From assembly GCA_024803745.1 (NCBI GenBank), contig JANJXV010000152.1, positions 1,973,501 to 2,037,500 on the forward strand: DNA of 64,000 bases. Direction: 5' to 3'. Position 1 is the first letter of the stretch, and each line of letters begins with the position of its first letter. Made by a program: the position numbers and the translations under genes. Under the pieces are notes generated by a model. That model was not told the origin of the DNA. It saw nothing but the letters and a program-made list of their open reading frames with translations, and ran no database searches. This DNA is from Megascapheus bottae (taxonomy: Eukaryota > Chordata > Mammalia > Rodentia > Geomyidae). This document shows positions 35,283-47,850 of this stretch, one piece after another.

Positions 35283-35610
35283 ATTAAGATCTTCTGTGTT
35301 ACCCCACTGGCTCATGTGTTGAAAACCTTGGTTTCCAAATAGATGGTATTATTGGGCAGTGTTGGAAATTTTATTAGGTGGGCTAGTTGGAGGGATTAGG
35401 TCATCACAGTAGGTATTTTAGAAAATAGTAGGATCTGAAGCCCTCTTCTTTATCCTTTCTGTTTCCAAGCACTCGTAAGGTGAATAAGTTTGCTTGATCA
35501 CATGTTCCTTGTTATGAACATCTGGTGAACTATGTGACTCTACAAACAATCTTTCCACCTTTAATTTGTTTATTTCTTGTTATTTTGTTATACTAATGCA
35601 ATGCTGTACA
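35283..35610 (+). mobile_element. Probable MaLR-type solo LTR
   Basis: The sequence order is typical of old mammalian MaLR LTRs: a TGAT start, GGCTCATGTGTTGAAAACC, TTATTAGGTGGGCTAGTTGG, GATTAGGTCATCACAG, a CT-rich middle, TAAGGTGAATAAGTTTGC and TTCTTGTTATTTTGTTATACTAA near the end. Family and edges not confirmed. Confidence 0.5.
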
Positions 35611-36242
35611 ACATACTATTTTTTTAACTTATTTGTTTTCCAAAACTTCTCTTTATTCAACAGGAAGAAACTACCACCTAGTCCAAAAACCTGCTTTACT
35701 TACAACTAGTATATATTCAAGTGTCCTATTTGATAGTGTTATCTTCTACCACATGCATTAATTGCTTTACGGTGTGATACATATGAGTTTGAGCATCTAA
35801 GCAACTGAAGTATTTTATGATTTATTATTTCAGTATAAGAGTTATGCATCTCATGGAAATTAATCCAGAATTATAGTCATTTTGCAAACAGTTCCTAAAA
35901 TATTACAGCAGAGAAAATTTCAGTTGGGTGTTTGCACTCTAATTGAAGAGGTTTTAAAAAGTATAATATTTTACTCCCATTTTAAAAATCATATATCTCC
36001 TGATACTAAAAATAAGTCTCAGTCTCTCAATGTCTGTTTCTCTCTATATCTCTCTCTTTTACTCTCTCATATGTTAAGAATTGTAGAAGTACATTATTGC
36101 TTATGTTAATTTTTTTCTTTTTCTCTTTTATTAAAGAATTTATTAACATTGATTTTTACATCATATTTGAAATGTCATGTTTAACAAACCAGAATTCAAG
36201 AAGAATGATGTAAAAGTGATTATTTGCTGCAAGAATTAAAAT
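35611..36242. other. Intergenic, nothing recognised
   Basis: AT-rich with a CT-rich patch (36,019-36,070); no gene. Confidence 0.5.
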
Positions 36243-37308
36243 ACCAACCATCCCATTAAAAGATGGGCCAAAGAATTAGAGTCTTCTCTGAAGAAGAAAC
36301 AAAAATGGCCTATAGTCACATGAAGAAATGCTCAACTTCTCTGGTCATAAAAGAAATGCAAATCAAAACAACGCTAAGATTCCACCTCACTCCAGTTAGA
36401 ATTGCCAGGATCAAGAAAACTAATAACAACAGATGCTGGAGGGGATGTGGCCAGGATGGATCACTACTACACTGTTGGTGGGAGTGCAAACTCATTCAAT
36501 CACTATGAAAAGCAGTATGGCAGTTCCTCAAAAGACTAAACATACAGCTCCCCTATGACCCAGCAATTCCACTACTTGGCATTTACCCAATCATCCAGAC
36601 ACAAAGACATACTAAATCCAATAGCACAACAATGTTCATTACAGCACTATTTACCATAGCAAAGATATGGAACCAACCTAGGTGTCCCTCAGTTGATGAG
36701 TGGATCAACAAGATGTGGTATTTGTACACAATGGAATTCTATGCTGCGTTCAGAAAGAACGACAAAGCCCCATTTGTTAGGAAATGGAAAGACTTAGAAA
36801 AGATCATATTAAGTGAAGTAAGCCAGACTCAAAGGAAATTAGGCTCGATGGTTTCCCTCATTTGTTATAATCAGTAGAAACCTTGGGCTCTCCTAGCAGA
36901 GATTTGCAATAGAGCAAAACTTTGATACAAAAGGCCATATAGTAGGACACTAAATGAAAGGATCTCTAGGATATAGAAACATAAGCCATATAATTAATGA
37001 TTGTTTTTCTTAAGGTACTATGTTATCTCTCATCTCTTTTGCTGTCCCTTGGTTATCTCATATTTTTACAGTATCTCACTTTGTTACCTGATATATTGGA
37101 TATATTTGTATTTCCTTATTTGAAATTGGGCAGGGAACTGGGGAAAAGAAGATGAGGGGTGGAGGTTTGGGGGAGGGAAATGGGGACCAAGACATGTGAA
37201 AGGATATCAATGTATGGGAATTAATGCACCATGTATCTGGCAAATATCATGTAACCCTCCTATTAATTACAATAAAATATATAAAAAGAATAAATAAATA
37301 AATAAATA
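36243..37308 (+). mobile_element. L1 3' portion (5'-truncated)
   Basis: Starts CCATCCCATTAAAAGATGGG and runs through the L1 3' region: CACTGTTGGTGGGAGTGCAAA, TACAGCACTATTTACCATAG, GAACCAACCTAGGTGTCCCTC, then a lineage-specific 3' UTR with a G-rich stretch (37,138-37,190) and CTGGCAAATATCATGTAACC. The tail is A-rich with AAAT units. It reads as the L1 C-terminal pattern IAKIWNQP...WINKMWYLYTMEFY with stops. Confidence 0.93.
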
Positions 37309-37591
37309 CAGTGGAATCTAAATAGAGAAAAAATATATTAAATGTAGACCTAGAGTTTTACAAACTAAATAAGTCATTTTCATATAATGATGAGAAATAA
37401 TACTTAAGGAGAACTCAGAAGTGCTTGTTCAAACATATTATGTGGTAGGATCGAATTAATAAAGTACCTCTGCCTAGTTTATATTAATAGCATATATAGC
37501 CTTTTAACTACCATTAAAATAAGAGGAAACATTTATGAAAGAAAGGAGTCTTTTTAATCATATATTTGAAAAATTTTTAAGTCTAATGTGA

Positions 37592-38240
37592 TCAATGATG
37601 TTCATTGCAGCATTATTTACCATAGCAAAGATATGGAACCAACCCAGATATCCCTCAGTAGATGACTGGATCAAGATGTGGTACTTATACACAAGGGAAG
37701 TCTGTGCTGCCATCAGAAAGAACGACATCGCCCCATTTGTAAGGAAATGGAAAGACTTGGAAAATCATATTAAGTAAAGTAAGCCAGACTCAAATAAACA
37801 TGGGCTCTGTGGTTTCGCTCATTTGTAAAAGTTAGGACTCTCCTAGAAGAGAATCATAATATTGAAAAACCTAGGTACATTAGACTAAATGAAAGGAACT
37901 CTAGAACATGGAAACAAAAGTTTTATCTTGTGTGATTGTTGTTCTTAATGCACTGTGTTATTCCTCTTCTCTTTTTTTGCCCTTTGATTTATCTCATATT
38001 GTTACTGTATCTGACTTTGTTACCTGGTGTATTGTATATACATTTATTTGTTTATTTGAAATAGGAAAGGGAAGGGAGGGAACAAGATGATTGGGAGGGA
38101 GTGGGCTGGGGGAAATGGGGACAAAACATGTGAAGGGTTATCAATGTGAGAGAAATAATGCACCCACTACCTGGCAAATGTAACTGTAACCCCTGTATAC
38201 ATTACCCCTCTATATATTAAATAAATAAAAATATATAAAA
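37592..38240 (+). mobile_element. L1 3' end (5'-truncated, second copy)
   Basis: Same lineage as 36,243-37,308 but begins later (ATGATGTTCATTGCAGCATTA) and is more diverged. It ends with the shared 3' terminus and an AAAT/AAAAT tail. Confidence 0.9.
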
Positions 38241-38417
38241 ATTTGAATACCAGAAAATCCTGGCTTTTTAAATACACAATTATGTGAAGCTTTGCATATT
38301 CTGATTAAAAAATTATTTTGACACATAAAAGCAAACCCTGTAGTCATTAGCAAACCTGTTCTCACTTGTGATTTCTGTGTGATATAAGAAAATATTCCTC
38401 CATCAAGAGTATTTCTG

Positions 38418-38858
38418 GGGCCCGGGAGTTTGGCCTAGCGGTTAAAGTGCTTGCCTAGCATGCACAAAGACCTGGGTTCGATTCCTCGGTATCCCACATA
38501 CACAACCAAGCCGGAAGTAGCAGAGACGAGACACAACCAAGCCGGAAGTGGCAGAGACGAGACTGCAACAAGCGACAGAGAGCGAAAGCAAGCAAGCGGA
38601 GCCCAACCGAGTGGTGGCCGGAGCGAGCGGGGCCAGAGCAAGCCAGGAGCAGGGCTGGGCCAGAGCGAGCGGGGCCAGGAGCAAGCTGGAGCGAGCCGGG
38701 CAGAAGCGAGCAGGGCCGGAGCGAGCAGGGCCAGAGCGAGCGGGGCCAGGAGCATGCTGGAGCGAGCCTGACCGGACCGAGCGGGGCCGGAGCGAGTGGG
38801 GCCGGAGCGAACAGGGCCGGAGCGAGCGGGGCCAGAAAGAGAAGGGGGCCAAAAAAAA
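38418..38858 (+). mobile_element. Composite retroelement: ID-type head, duplicated linker, GC-rich VNTR, poly(A)
   Basis: A 441-bp unit flanked by the perfect 13-bp direct repeat AAGAGTATTTCTG (38,405-38,417 and 38,859-38,871) and ending in an A-run, so it moved as one piece. The head (38,419-38,500) is tRNA-derived, with A-box-like TGGCCTAGCGG and B-box GGTTCGATTCC (38,475-38,485). Next come two 31-bp near-perfect copies (38,501-38,531, 38,532-38,562) starting CACAACCAAGCCGGAAGT. From about 38,605 a VNTR of roughly 15-bp GGAGCGAGCGGGGCC-type units, with variants, runs to 38,850. The usual ID second half (CTCAAGTGGTAGAG) is absent. Long ORFs across it on both strands are side effects of the repeat. 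The architecture recalls SVA elements. Confidence 0.88.
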
Positions 38859-38871
38859 AAGAGTATTTCTG

Positions 38872-40279
38872 TTTCCTAGTTTGAATTTTATACTTTTTAC
38901 CAATTATATTTATGTATACTGCCTATTTTGGGGTAATTATAGAACATGATAATAATCAAGTTGAAGCCATTCTTTTCAAAAAGAGAAATGATCTAGAATG
39001 TAATGAAAAAATACTACTAATAATCAAGGAAAGAGTCACAACTTTAAAATTGCCTTTATTTCTTTGAATCTCAGAAGAATTCTTATTCTTACAAACTATG
39101 CATTCAAATTGAAAAAAAATCACAAAACTTTATTGATGAGTGAAAAAAGGAAACATTAGTTGTTGCTTTTTTATTGAAAGCTATGTTCATGCTTTCAACA
39201 TGAACATAGACCAGGACTGTCCTACAGGGAGCCAATAGCCTAAAGAGTAAAATTTGATTGAGAAAATCAGGGATAGTGTTCTCTCAAGAGTTTTTCAGGG
39301 TTCATGTCTTGACAGATGTAAGGAACTAAAATTACATGATGCATTGGGCAGGATTCAGTAACTGCAAAAGTGAGACCACAGATTTATCATGCATTACTTG
39401 GTCAATTTGAGTTCAGGTAGAGTAGTGAGGTAGAATCATTGCTACAGTCATTAATTTTCTTTTGTTGCTGTTGTTGTTGCTGTTTGGTAAAAGGTCTTTA
39501 ATTACCAAAGTAGTAGACTGTGATGGAATACAATGTCTCCACCCCTAACCTGTTTCTCCCTTCTTGAGATAGAGCAAATATTTATTGCCCTTTCCAGCCA
39601 TGTATGCTCCTGTCCCAATCTTTCCCATCCATTTCAAGTCAAGGCACCATAAAGCTCCTGGCTCCCTTCTTTTATGGATTGAGATAAGTAAGGCAAAGAC
39701 TATAGAATTAAGGGTGAGAAGAGGTAGAGATACTTAAACTACTGTTGGAAAGCCTTTTCAGCCCCATAAAACACTTAAAATTTTAATATAAAAATTAGAA
39801 AAATATTAAACTTCTTTTGAAATAAAACATAGATTTTCTATATTATATACTCCAACAAACAACTATAAACAACTACGGAATGGTTGCTGAGCATCTGTGA
39901 ATTAAGTGAATAAAATCAGAGGTACAAATATATAAAATTAAACTAAATAATGAATTATAGAATTTTAAAAGTATATTCTTGAAATAAAGATGTGATGTGA
40001 AACTTTTTAAAGAAAAACTGAAAGTAAGACAGACTTGCCAAGACAAGCATACTTATCATTTGATATTCATGTCTTCTAAATCAAAACTAGAATAATAATC
40101 TTAATCTTAAATAGATTTTTTTCTAAATGTTGGGAAAATAGTATCAGTATTAGGTCTATATATAAGTAGAACTCCTTTGGGTAATTTGGATTTTACCATT
40201 TTGCAAATGATCCTGAGTATCAGTGCAAAACTCTTGACTAGTGTACTAATTTGTGTGTTTATTTTGTTTGGTTCCGAAT
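38872..40279. other. Intergenic, nothing recognised
   Basis: AT-rich. Contains overlapping inverted repeats at 39,174-39,209; no gene. Confidence 0.5.
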
Positions 40280-40498
40280 ACATTTTGTTTGTCGATTGTG
40301 GGACTTGAACTCTGAGCTCTTCAGCTCAAGGCTACCACCCTACCTCTTGAGCCACAGCATCACTTCCAGTTTTCTGGTGGTTAATTGGATATCAAAGTCT
40401 CATGGACTTTAATGCTTGGGCTGGCTTTGAACCTCGAGCTCAGTTCTCAGCCTCCTGAGTAGCTAGGATTACAGACATGAGCCATCACATCCAGCCAG
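40280..40498 (-). mobile_element. Dimeric SINE
   Basis: GTCGATTGTGGGACTTGAACTC, GAGCTCTTCAGCTCAAGGC, CCAGTTTTCTGGTGGTTAAT, CTGGCTTTGAACCTCG and CTGAGTAGCTAGGATTACAG in order: a well preserved reverse dimer. Confidence 0.9.
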
Positions 40499-41596
40499 CA
40501 TGCATATTTTTAAGTGCAACATTTAAAATAAAATATGTCTAAAACTTTACAAATCAATATTAGAAATTATTTACATATATTACATATATCTGTGTAAAAA
40601 TGCTTGGAAAAGAGATTCCAAAAATCTCCTTCACTAAGAAACTGTTTTACTCTTTGAGTTTACCTTTTCGCCTTCATTCTTTCTAAATTTGTGAATGTAA
40701 TCACTTTAAACTCTCCTTTGGTATACTTTACATCAAACTCTGTGGTTCATGTATTACTCACATAACTGTATATAACAGATACTTTTTAAAACGCCAATGC
40801 AGTTTTCATCCCCAATCACTAAGTTGAGTTTGAATCCAACATCTGGCACTATGTGTCAGCACCTGCGGTAAATAACACTCTTAGTGATGTACTTGTCTGG
40901 CCCAATAAACGTGTTCATTTGAAACTGTCATTGGTAGATGCCGTGATTTATTAGAACACACACTCTTTCAAAACACCCTACTTGCCACAGTTCAGTAGAA
41001 TATTTATGAACAATGCTTGCATTTTCAACATCAGCTTCTCTGCTATTCAGGCACTAGAAAGAGGGATAGGAAATGAGATAAAGAGTTCTGCAAGAAAGTT
41101 CTCAACTGAGTGATGGAGAGAAATAAAATGACAAGTAAGACAGTTGATGACTGCTTCCACCGGTCTGGAACTTCTTGCTGGTTTTAAAGCCAACCAAATC
41201 ACTGAGTCTTAGCTAACTGACAGACTTGTTAAGCCACCTTTACCATGAAAACATCTGTGAAACCTATATTTTGAGTTTTTATGAAAAATGATTTCCAGAA
41301 ACAATTGAAATAAGAAAATGACTACTTCAAATGACAAGACAGGCAGAGTACGATTCATTCAAATCAAGATGTATACCAGGAAAATAAAATGAAACTCACC
41401 TCCAAAATCAAAGCAGAGATACAGAATTTTAATCATTAATATCATATGCTTGTACATTTTGTTCCTGAAATTGCTTTCTATTTAGAAGACGATTAATGAA
41501 GAAATTAACATACAAAAGACATGGGCCTAGTTTGTTGGATTATTTTCTTAGTAGCACATTTTTACCTTCTAAAAATATGACCTGCACAAAAGTTCA
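40499..41596. other. Intergenic, nothing recognised
   Basis: AT-rich, no recognised element. Confidence 0.5.
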
Positions 41597-43115
41597 CTAC
41601 CAAACTCATTCTATGAAGCCAGAATAATCCTCATCCCAAAACCAAACAAGGATTCATCAAAGAAAGTGTAATATAGACCCATTTCTTTGATGAACATTGA
41701 TGCATAATTTCTCAATAAAATTCTGGGCAATCGCCTTCAACAATTCATATATATATTCATATATATGAATATATTCACACATATATATGTATATATGCAC
41801 ATATGAATATCCTATATTCATATATATATAGTGATCAACAGGATTAATTCAAAATATGCAAAGCTGGTTAAATATATGCAAGTCAATTAATATAATTCAT
41901 CATCACATCAATAGGAGCAAGAACCGAACTAAGTGAGCATCTCCATACATACAGAAAAACATTTGGCAAGATCCAACTCCCATTTATGATTTAAAAAAAA
42001 GTGCTTTGGGGAATCCAGGTATCCATTCCTCAGGATTATAAAGGCTGTGTATGACAAACCTATAGCTAGCATTATACCTAATATCAAAATAGTAAAACAA
42101 AATCATTTCCCCCAAATCAGGACTGACAAGATGTCCACTCTCTCCACTCCTCTTCAGTATACCATTTGAATGCTTAGCTACAGGTACAGGCAAGAAGCAA
42201 CCATAAAGGGGACTCAAATAGGGAAAAATGAAGTAAACATTCCTTCTTTGCAGATGACAGGATTCTGCATTTAAAGAACCCTATAGACTCCACTCCAAAG
42301 TTACTCGTGTTGGTCCAAAACTTTGGCAAAGTAGCTAGATCTAAATTAATACATAAAAAACAAAGTCTTTACTGTGTGCCAAAAAGAGATCAAGGCCGAA
42401 ATAAGAAAAACAACTCCTTTCATAATAGCCTCAAAATATACATAGGAATTAGCAAAAGAAGAGAAGGACCTCTATGATGAAAACTTTAAAACTTTGAGAA
42501 AAAAGAAATTAAACCATTAATAAGGAAGTGAAAAAAACCTCCCATACCTGGATTGGAAGAATTAACATCATGAAAATGGCAATCCTGCCAAGAGCAACCT
42601 ATAAATTCAATGCAATACCCATCAATATTTCAACCTCATTCTTTAATGAAATAAAAGCAATCAAAAATTTCATATGGACTCATAAAGGACTGAATAGCAA
42701 AAATAAGCCTTATCAGGAAGGACATTACTGGAGGAATATCAGTACCAAACTTCAAACAAGTTGGAACTGGCACAAAAATACTCCTGAGGACCAATATAAT
42801 AGAATCAAAGAACCAGAAATGAACTCACAGACCTATGGCCACCTAATCTTCAATAAGGGAGCCAAAAATTGGGTGGAAAAATGACAGTTTCTTCCACAAA
42901 TGGTGCTGGCAGAATTGGTTAAGCATCTGTAGAAAATTAAAGTTAGATCTTTATATATAACCAGAGGAAATTTCAAATGGATGGAAATTTTTGAAGTCAA
43001 GACCCATAAACTGAAAATATTACAGTAAGAAACAGGACATTTGGGGTCTATGGCACAGGTTGAAAATTTCTTAATAAAGACCCAAAATTAAATATATCAA
43101 AGAAAGTTTGTTCCT
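41597..43115 (+). mobile_element. L1 ORF2 fragment, plus orientation
   Basis: Translates in broken frames to the L1 RT region (NSFYEARIILIPKP-like at about 41,605) and on to the ORF2 C-terminal half (SHTWIGRINIMKMAILP, 42,535 on; KAIKNFIWTHKGLN). A TA-rich microsatellite (41,741-41,834) interrupts the RT region. No functional frame. Confidence 0.88.
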
Positions 43116-43206
43116 GAGTTTAGAGAAAATGGCTTTAGCTTTTCGCCATTAAGTATAATACTAGCTGGGGGTTTGCTACACAGGATTCCTAGTTTCTCCA
43201 GAGCTT
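43116..43206 (-). mobile_element. Short inverted L1 ORF2 piece
   Basis: About 90 bp matching the minus-strand RT segment at 45,530-45,645 with an internal deletion (AATGGCTTTAGCTTTTCGCCA, TTTCTCCAGAGCTTTTA). It sits between two oppositely oriented L1 pieces. Confidence 0.75.
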
Positions 43207-46200
43207 TTATTTTTATTTTTTTATTGTACTTAATAAAAGGGATATATGATATTTGCCAGATAGAAAGTGCATTAATTCACATACATTGATACCCTTTCAC
43301 ATGTCTTGATACCCATTACCTTCCCCCCCAACCCCCACCCGTCTTAGTTTTCCCCCCTTCATCATCAAATTTCAAATAACCAAATACAAATAACTTCAAT
43401 ATATCAGATAACAAAGTGAGATACTATAACAATATGAGATACCCAAGGGACAGCAAAGGAGATGAGAGATAACATAGTACCTTAAGAAAAACAATCATTC
43501 GTTATATGGCTTTTGTTTCAATATCCTGGAGGTCCTTTCAATTAGCCTCATATTATGGCCATGTGTATCAAGATTTTGCTCTATTGCAGATCTCTGGTAG
43601 TAGAGCCCAAGGTTTCTACTGATTATGACAAATGAGGGAAACCATTGAGCCTAAGTTCTTTTGAATCTGGCTTACTTCACTTAATATGATTTTTTCTAAG
43701 TCTTTCCATTTCCTAATAAATGGGGTTTTGTCGTACTTTCTGACAGCAGCATAGAATTCCATTGTGTACAAATTCCACAACTTGTTGATCCACTCATCCA
43801 CTGAGGGACATCTAGGTTGGTTCCATATCTTTGCTATGGTGAATAGTGCTGCAATGAACATTGTTGTGCTAGTGGATTTAGTATGGCCTTGTTTCTGGAT
43901 GGTTGGCTAAATGCCAAGTAGTGGAAAGGCTGGGTCATAGGGGAATTCTATGTTTAGCCTTTTGAGGAACTGCCACACTGCTTTCCATAGTGGTTGAATG
44001 AGTTTGCACACCCACCAACAGTGTGACCAACTCCTGGCCACATCCCCTCCAGCATCTGTTGTTATTAGCGTTCTTGATCCTGGCCATTCTAATTGGAGAG
44101 AGGAGGAATCTTAGAGATGTTTTGATTGGCATTTCTTTTATGACCAGAGATATTGAGCATTTCATTATGTGTCTCTAGGCCATTTTTGTTTCTTCTTCAG
44201 AGAAGACTCTCTTTAAGTCTTTGGCCCATTTTTTAATGGGATGGTTGTTAGTTTGGAGATTTGTTTTGGAGTGATTCAATTTTTTGAGTTATTGATATAA
44301 TTTACAGATGAGGCCTTTGTCCGTTGTATGGTTGGTGAAGATCTCCCACTCTGTAGGCTTCCTAATTAATTTACTAGCTATGTCCTTTACCATACAAAAG
44401 CTCTGCAATTTAATGCATTCCCACTAATCCAGCATTTCTCTGATTTGTTGTTATTCTTGGTCCTTATTAAGAAAGTTTCGACCTGTACCTAGGAGGCCTA
44501 GTGTATCTCCTATTCCTTCCTGTAAAGTTTTCAGTGTTTCACTTTTACCTCCAGGTCTTTGATCCATTTGTAGTTAATTCTAGTGCAGGGTCAAAAAGAA
44601 GGATCCAACTTTAGTTTTCTGCAGGTGTTTAACCAGTTCTGCCAGCACAACTTGTTGAAGAGGCTGTCTTTCTTCCATTCTATTTTTTTGGCTCCCTTGT
44701 CAAAGATTAGGTGGCCGTAGGTCTGTGGTTTAATATCTGGGTCCTCAGTTCTCTTCCAATGGTCTTCAGGCCTGTTCTTGTTCCAGTCCCACGGTGTTTT
44801 GATAATTATAGCCTTGTAATAGAGTCTAAAGTTTGGAATTGAAATTCCTCCAGCGCTGTTCTTTCTGCTAAGCAGTGTTTTTGCTATACGGGGTCTTTTA
44901 TTGTTCTATATGAAATTTTGAATTGCCTCTTCTATTTCTTTAAAGAATGCAATGGTATATTGAGGGGTATTGCGTTGAATTTGTAGATAGCCCTTGGCAA
45001 GATTGTCATTTTCACAATGTTGATTCTTCCAATCCAGGAGCATGGAAGGTTTTTCCATTTCCTTACTTCTGCTTTCATTTACTTTTTAGGGTTTTAAAGT
45101 TTTCATCAAAAAGGTCCTTTACATTCTTAGTTAAGCTAATTCGTAGGTACTTTATTTTCTTTGAGGCTATTGTGAAAGGAGTTGCTTTCCTGATTATTGC
45201 CTCGGTCCTCTCACTGTTGAAGTAAAGGAAGGCAGTTGACTTTTGAGGGTTAATTTTATAGCCTGCTACCCTTCCAAAGTTTTTTTTTCTTTTTTTTTAT
45301 TATTGTACCCTTCCAAAGTTTTAAATCAGTTCAAGAAGCTTGGGAGTAGAATCTATAGGATTCTTTAAATACAGAATCATGTCATCTGCAAAGAGGAATA
45401 GTTTTACTTCCTCTTTCCCTACTTGGATCCACTTTACGCTTCCTTCTTCCCTTATTGCACTGGATAGGAATTCTAGTACTATATTAAAGAGGAGTGGAGA
45501 GAGTGGGCATCCTTGTCTCATCATGATTTTGGAGGGAATGGCTTTAGATTTTCACCATTAAGTGTAATACTAGTACTGGGTATGTCATTTGCAGCCTTTA
45601 TTATAATGAGAAATGTTCCATGCATTCCTATTTTCTCCAGAGCTTTTAACATAAGGAGGTATTGGATCTTGTCAAATGCCTTTTCTGCATCTATTGAGAC
45701 AATCATGTGATTTTTTTCCTTGCTCCTGTTGATGTGTTGAATTATATTAATTTATTTGTGTATGTTGAACCAGCTTTGCCTCCCTGTGATGAATCCAGTT
45801 TGATCATAGTGTATAATTTTTTTGATGAATTGTTGTAGACGGTTGGCCAGTATTTTGTTGTGAAGTTTTGCATCGATGTTCATCAAAGAAATAGGTCTAT
45901 AGTTCTCTTTCTTTGATGAATCTCTGTCTGGTTTGGGAATGAGGGTTATACTGGCTTCATAGAATGAGTTTGGTAAAGAACCTTCATTTTCAATTTCGTT
46001 GAAGAGCTTGAGGAGTATTGGTGTGAATTCTTTTTTGAAGACCTTGGAGCATTCACCTGTGAATCCATCTGGCCCTGGGCTTTTCTCAGGTGGAAGTTCT
46101 CTTATGGCCATTTCTACTTCAGTGCTTGAAATAGGCCTGTTTAGTTGGGTTAGTTCTTCTTGGATCAGCGTAGGTATGTTAATATTGGCTAGGAATTAGT

Positions 46201-46270
46201 CTATTTCTTCTAGATTGTCAAATTTGTTGGCGTAAAGGTTTGAGAAGTATTCCCTTATGATATACTGGAT
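43207..46270 (-). mobile_element. L1 3' half (ORF2 and 3' UTR), minus orientation
   Basis: About 3 kb, from the T-run at 43,207 (reverse of the A tail) through the 3' UTR and ORF2. ORF2 pieces include [16 protein letters not shown] and [15 protein letters not shown] (45,752-46,111), [15 protein letters not shown] (45,521-45,706) and the RT active-site block with FADDMI (45,321-45,524). Stops and frameshifts show it is dead. A small T-rich insertion with duplicated flanks lies at 45,284-45,305. Confidence 0.93.
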
Positions 46271-47143
46271 CTCAAAGGACATAGCTAGTAAACTAATTAG
46301 GAAGCCTACAGAGTGGGAGAAGATCTTCACCAACCATACAACGGACAAGGCCTCATATCTAAAATGTATCAACAGCTCACAAAAATTGAATCAGTCCAAA
46401 ACTAATCTCCAAGGAACAGCCATCCCATTAAAAGATGGCCCAAGACTTAAAGAGAGTCTTCTCTGAAGAAGAAACAAAAATGGCCTATAGTCACATGAAG
46501 AAATGCTCAACATCTCTGGTCATAAAAGAAATGCAAATCAAAACGAGTCTAAGATTCCACCTCACTCCAGTTAGAATGGCCAGGATCAAAGGAAAAGTAA
46601 TAACAACAGATGCTGGAGGGGATGTGGCCAGGAGGGGTCACTACTACACTGTTGGTGGGAGTGCAAACTCATTCAACCACTATGGAGAGCAGTATGGCTG
46701 TTCCTCAAAAGACTAAACATACAGCTCCCCTATGACCCAGCAATTCCACTACTTGGCATTTACCCATCATCCAGAAACAAAGGCATACTAAATCCACCAG
46801 CACAATGATGTTCATTGCAGCACTCTTTACCATAGCAAAGATATGGAACCAACCTAGGTGTCCCTCAGTTGATGAGTGGATCAACAAGATGTGGTATTTA
46901 TACACAATGGAATTCTATGCTGCTGTCAGAAAAAAAATGACATCGCCCCATTTGTTAGGAATCGGAAAGACTTAGAAAAGATCATATTAAGTGAAGTAAG
47001 CCAGACTCAAAGAAACTTAGACTCAATGGTTACCCTCATTTGTCATAATTAGTAGAAACCTTGGGCTCTCCTAGCAGAGATTTGCAATAGAGCACAACCT
47101 TTATACAAAAGGGCAAATAGTAGGACGCTAAATGAAAGGATCT
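46271..47143 (+). mobile_element. L1 ORF2 C-terminal to 3' region piece, plus orientation
   Basis: Joined head to head with the minus L1 at about 46,270. AACTAATTAGGAAGCCTACAG and CCATCCCATTAAAAGATGGC lead into the same 3' region as 36,243. It lacks the 3' UTR terminus and A tail, stopping near AATGAAAGGATCTC. Confidence 0.85.
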
Positions 47144-47850
47144 CAAATTGGAACTGAACACACATCACCACCAACGAAAACCCTGTAACTCATGGAGACT
47201 GTACAACACATTGTTGAATCACCAATGGGTCATCGAAGTGATCAGGACAGAAATCCAACAGTTTATGAAATTTAACAATGAGGAGCACACAAAATACCAA
47301 CTCCTTTGGGACACAGCAAAGGCAGTACTCAGAGGAAAATTTATAGCGCTGAGTGCCTACAACAACAAGTTGGAAAAATCACAAACCAACAAGTTAATGT
47401 CACCTTAAGCTCCTGGAAAAAGAGCGAAAACCAACCCTAATCCAAGTAGAAGAAAGAAAATTATTACAATCAAAGTAGAATTAAATGATTTGGAATCCAG
47501 AAAAACTATAGAAAGAATCAACAAAACAAGGAGTTGGTTCTTTGAAAGAATTAACAAAATTGACAAACCCTTAGCAAATCTTACCAAAAAAAGAAGAGAG
47601 CATACCGCAGATGAAAATGGTAATATCACGACAGAAATGACCAAGATCCAGAATATCATGAGGGAATACTTCTCAAACCTTTATGCCAACTAATTTGAGA
47701 ATCTAGAAGAAATGGATGAATTCCTAACCAATATTAACCTAACCACCCTTAACCAAGAAGAACTAAGCCAACTCAACAGGCCTATCTCAAGCTCTGAAAT
47801 AGAAAGGGCAATTAGAGAACTTCCACCTAAGAAAAGCCCAAGGCCAGATG
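47144..47850 (+). mobile_element. L1 ORF2 mid-region piece, plus orientation
   Basis: Broken-frame translation gives WVIEVIRTEIQQFMKF, AKAVLRGKFIALSAYNNKLE and [16 protein letters not shown]: the ORF2 segment between endonuclease and RT. It follows the preceding L1 piece without a tail. Confidence 0.88.

Noticed and set aside
38435..38949. Ser/Ala/Arg-rich ORFs of 106-153 codons on both strands
   Set aside because: They are produced by the GC-rich VNTR of the composite element. Compositional bias on both strands at once and the lack of any domain argue against a protein.
41741..41834. Palindromic TATATA/CATATG run as a regulatory or origin-like site
   Set aside because: It is a TA-rich microsatellite within a dead L1 fragment, with no supporting context.
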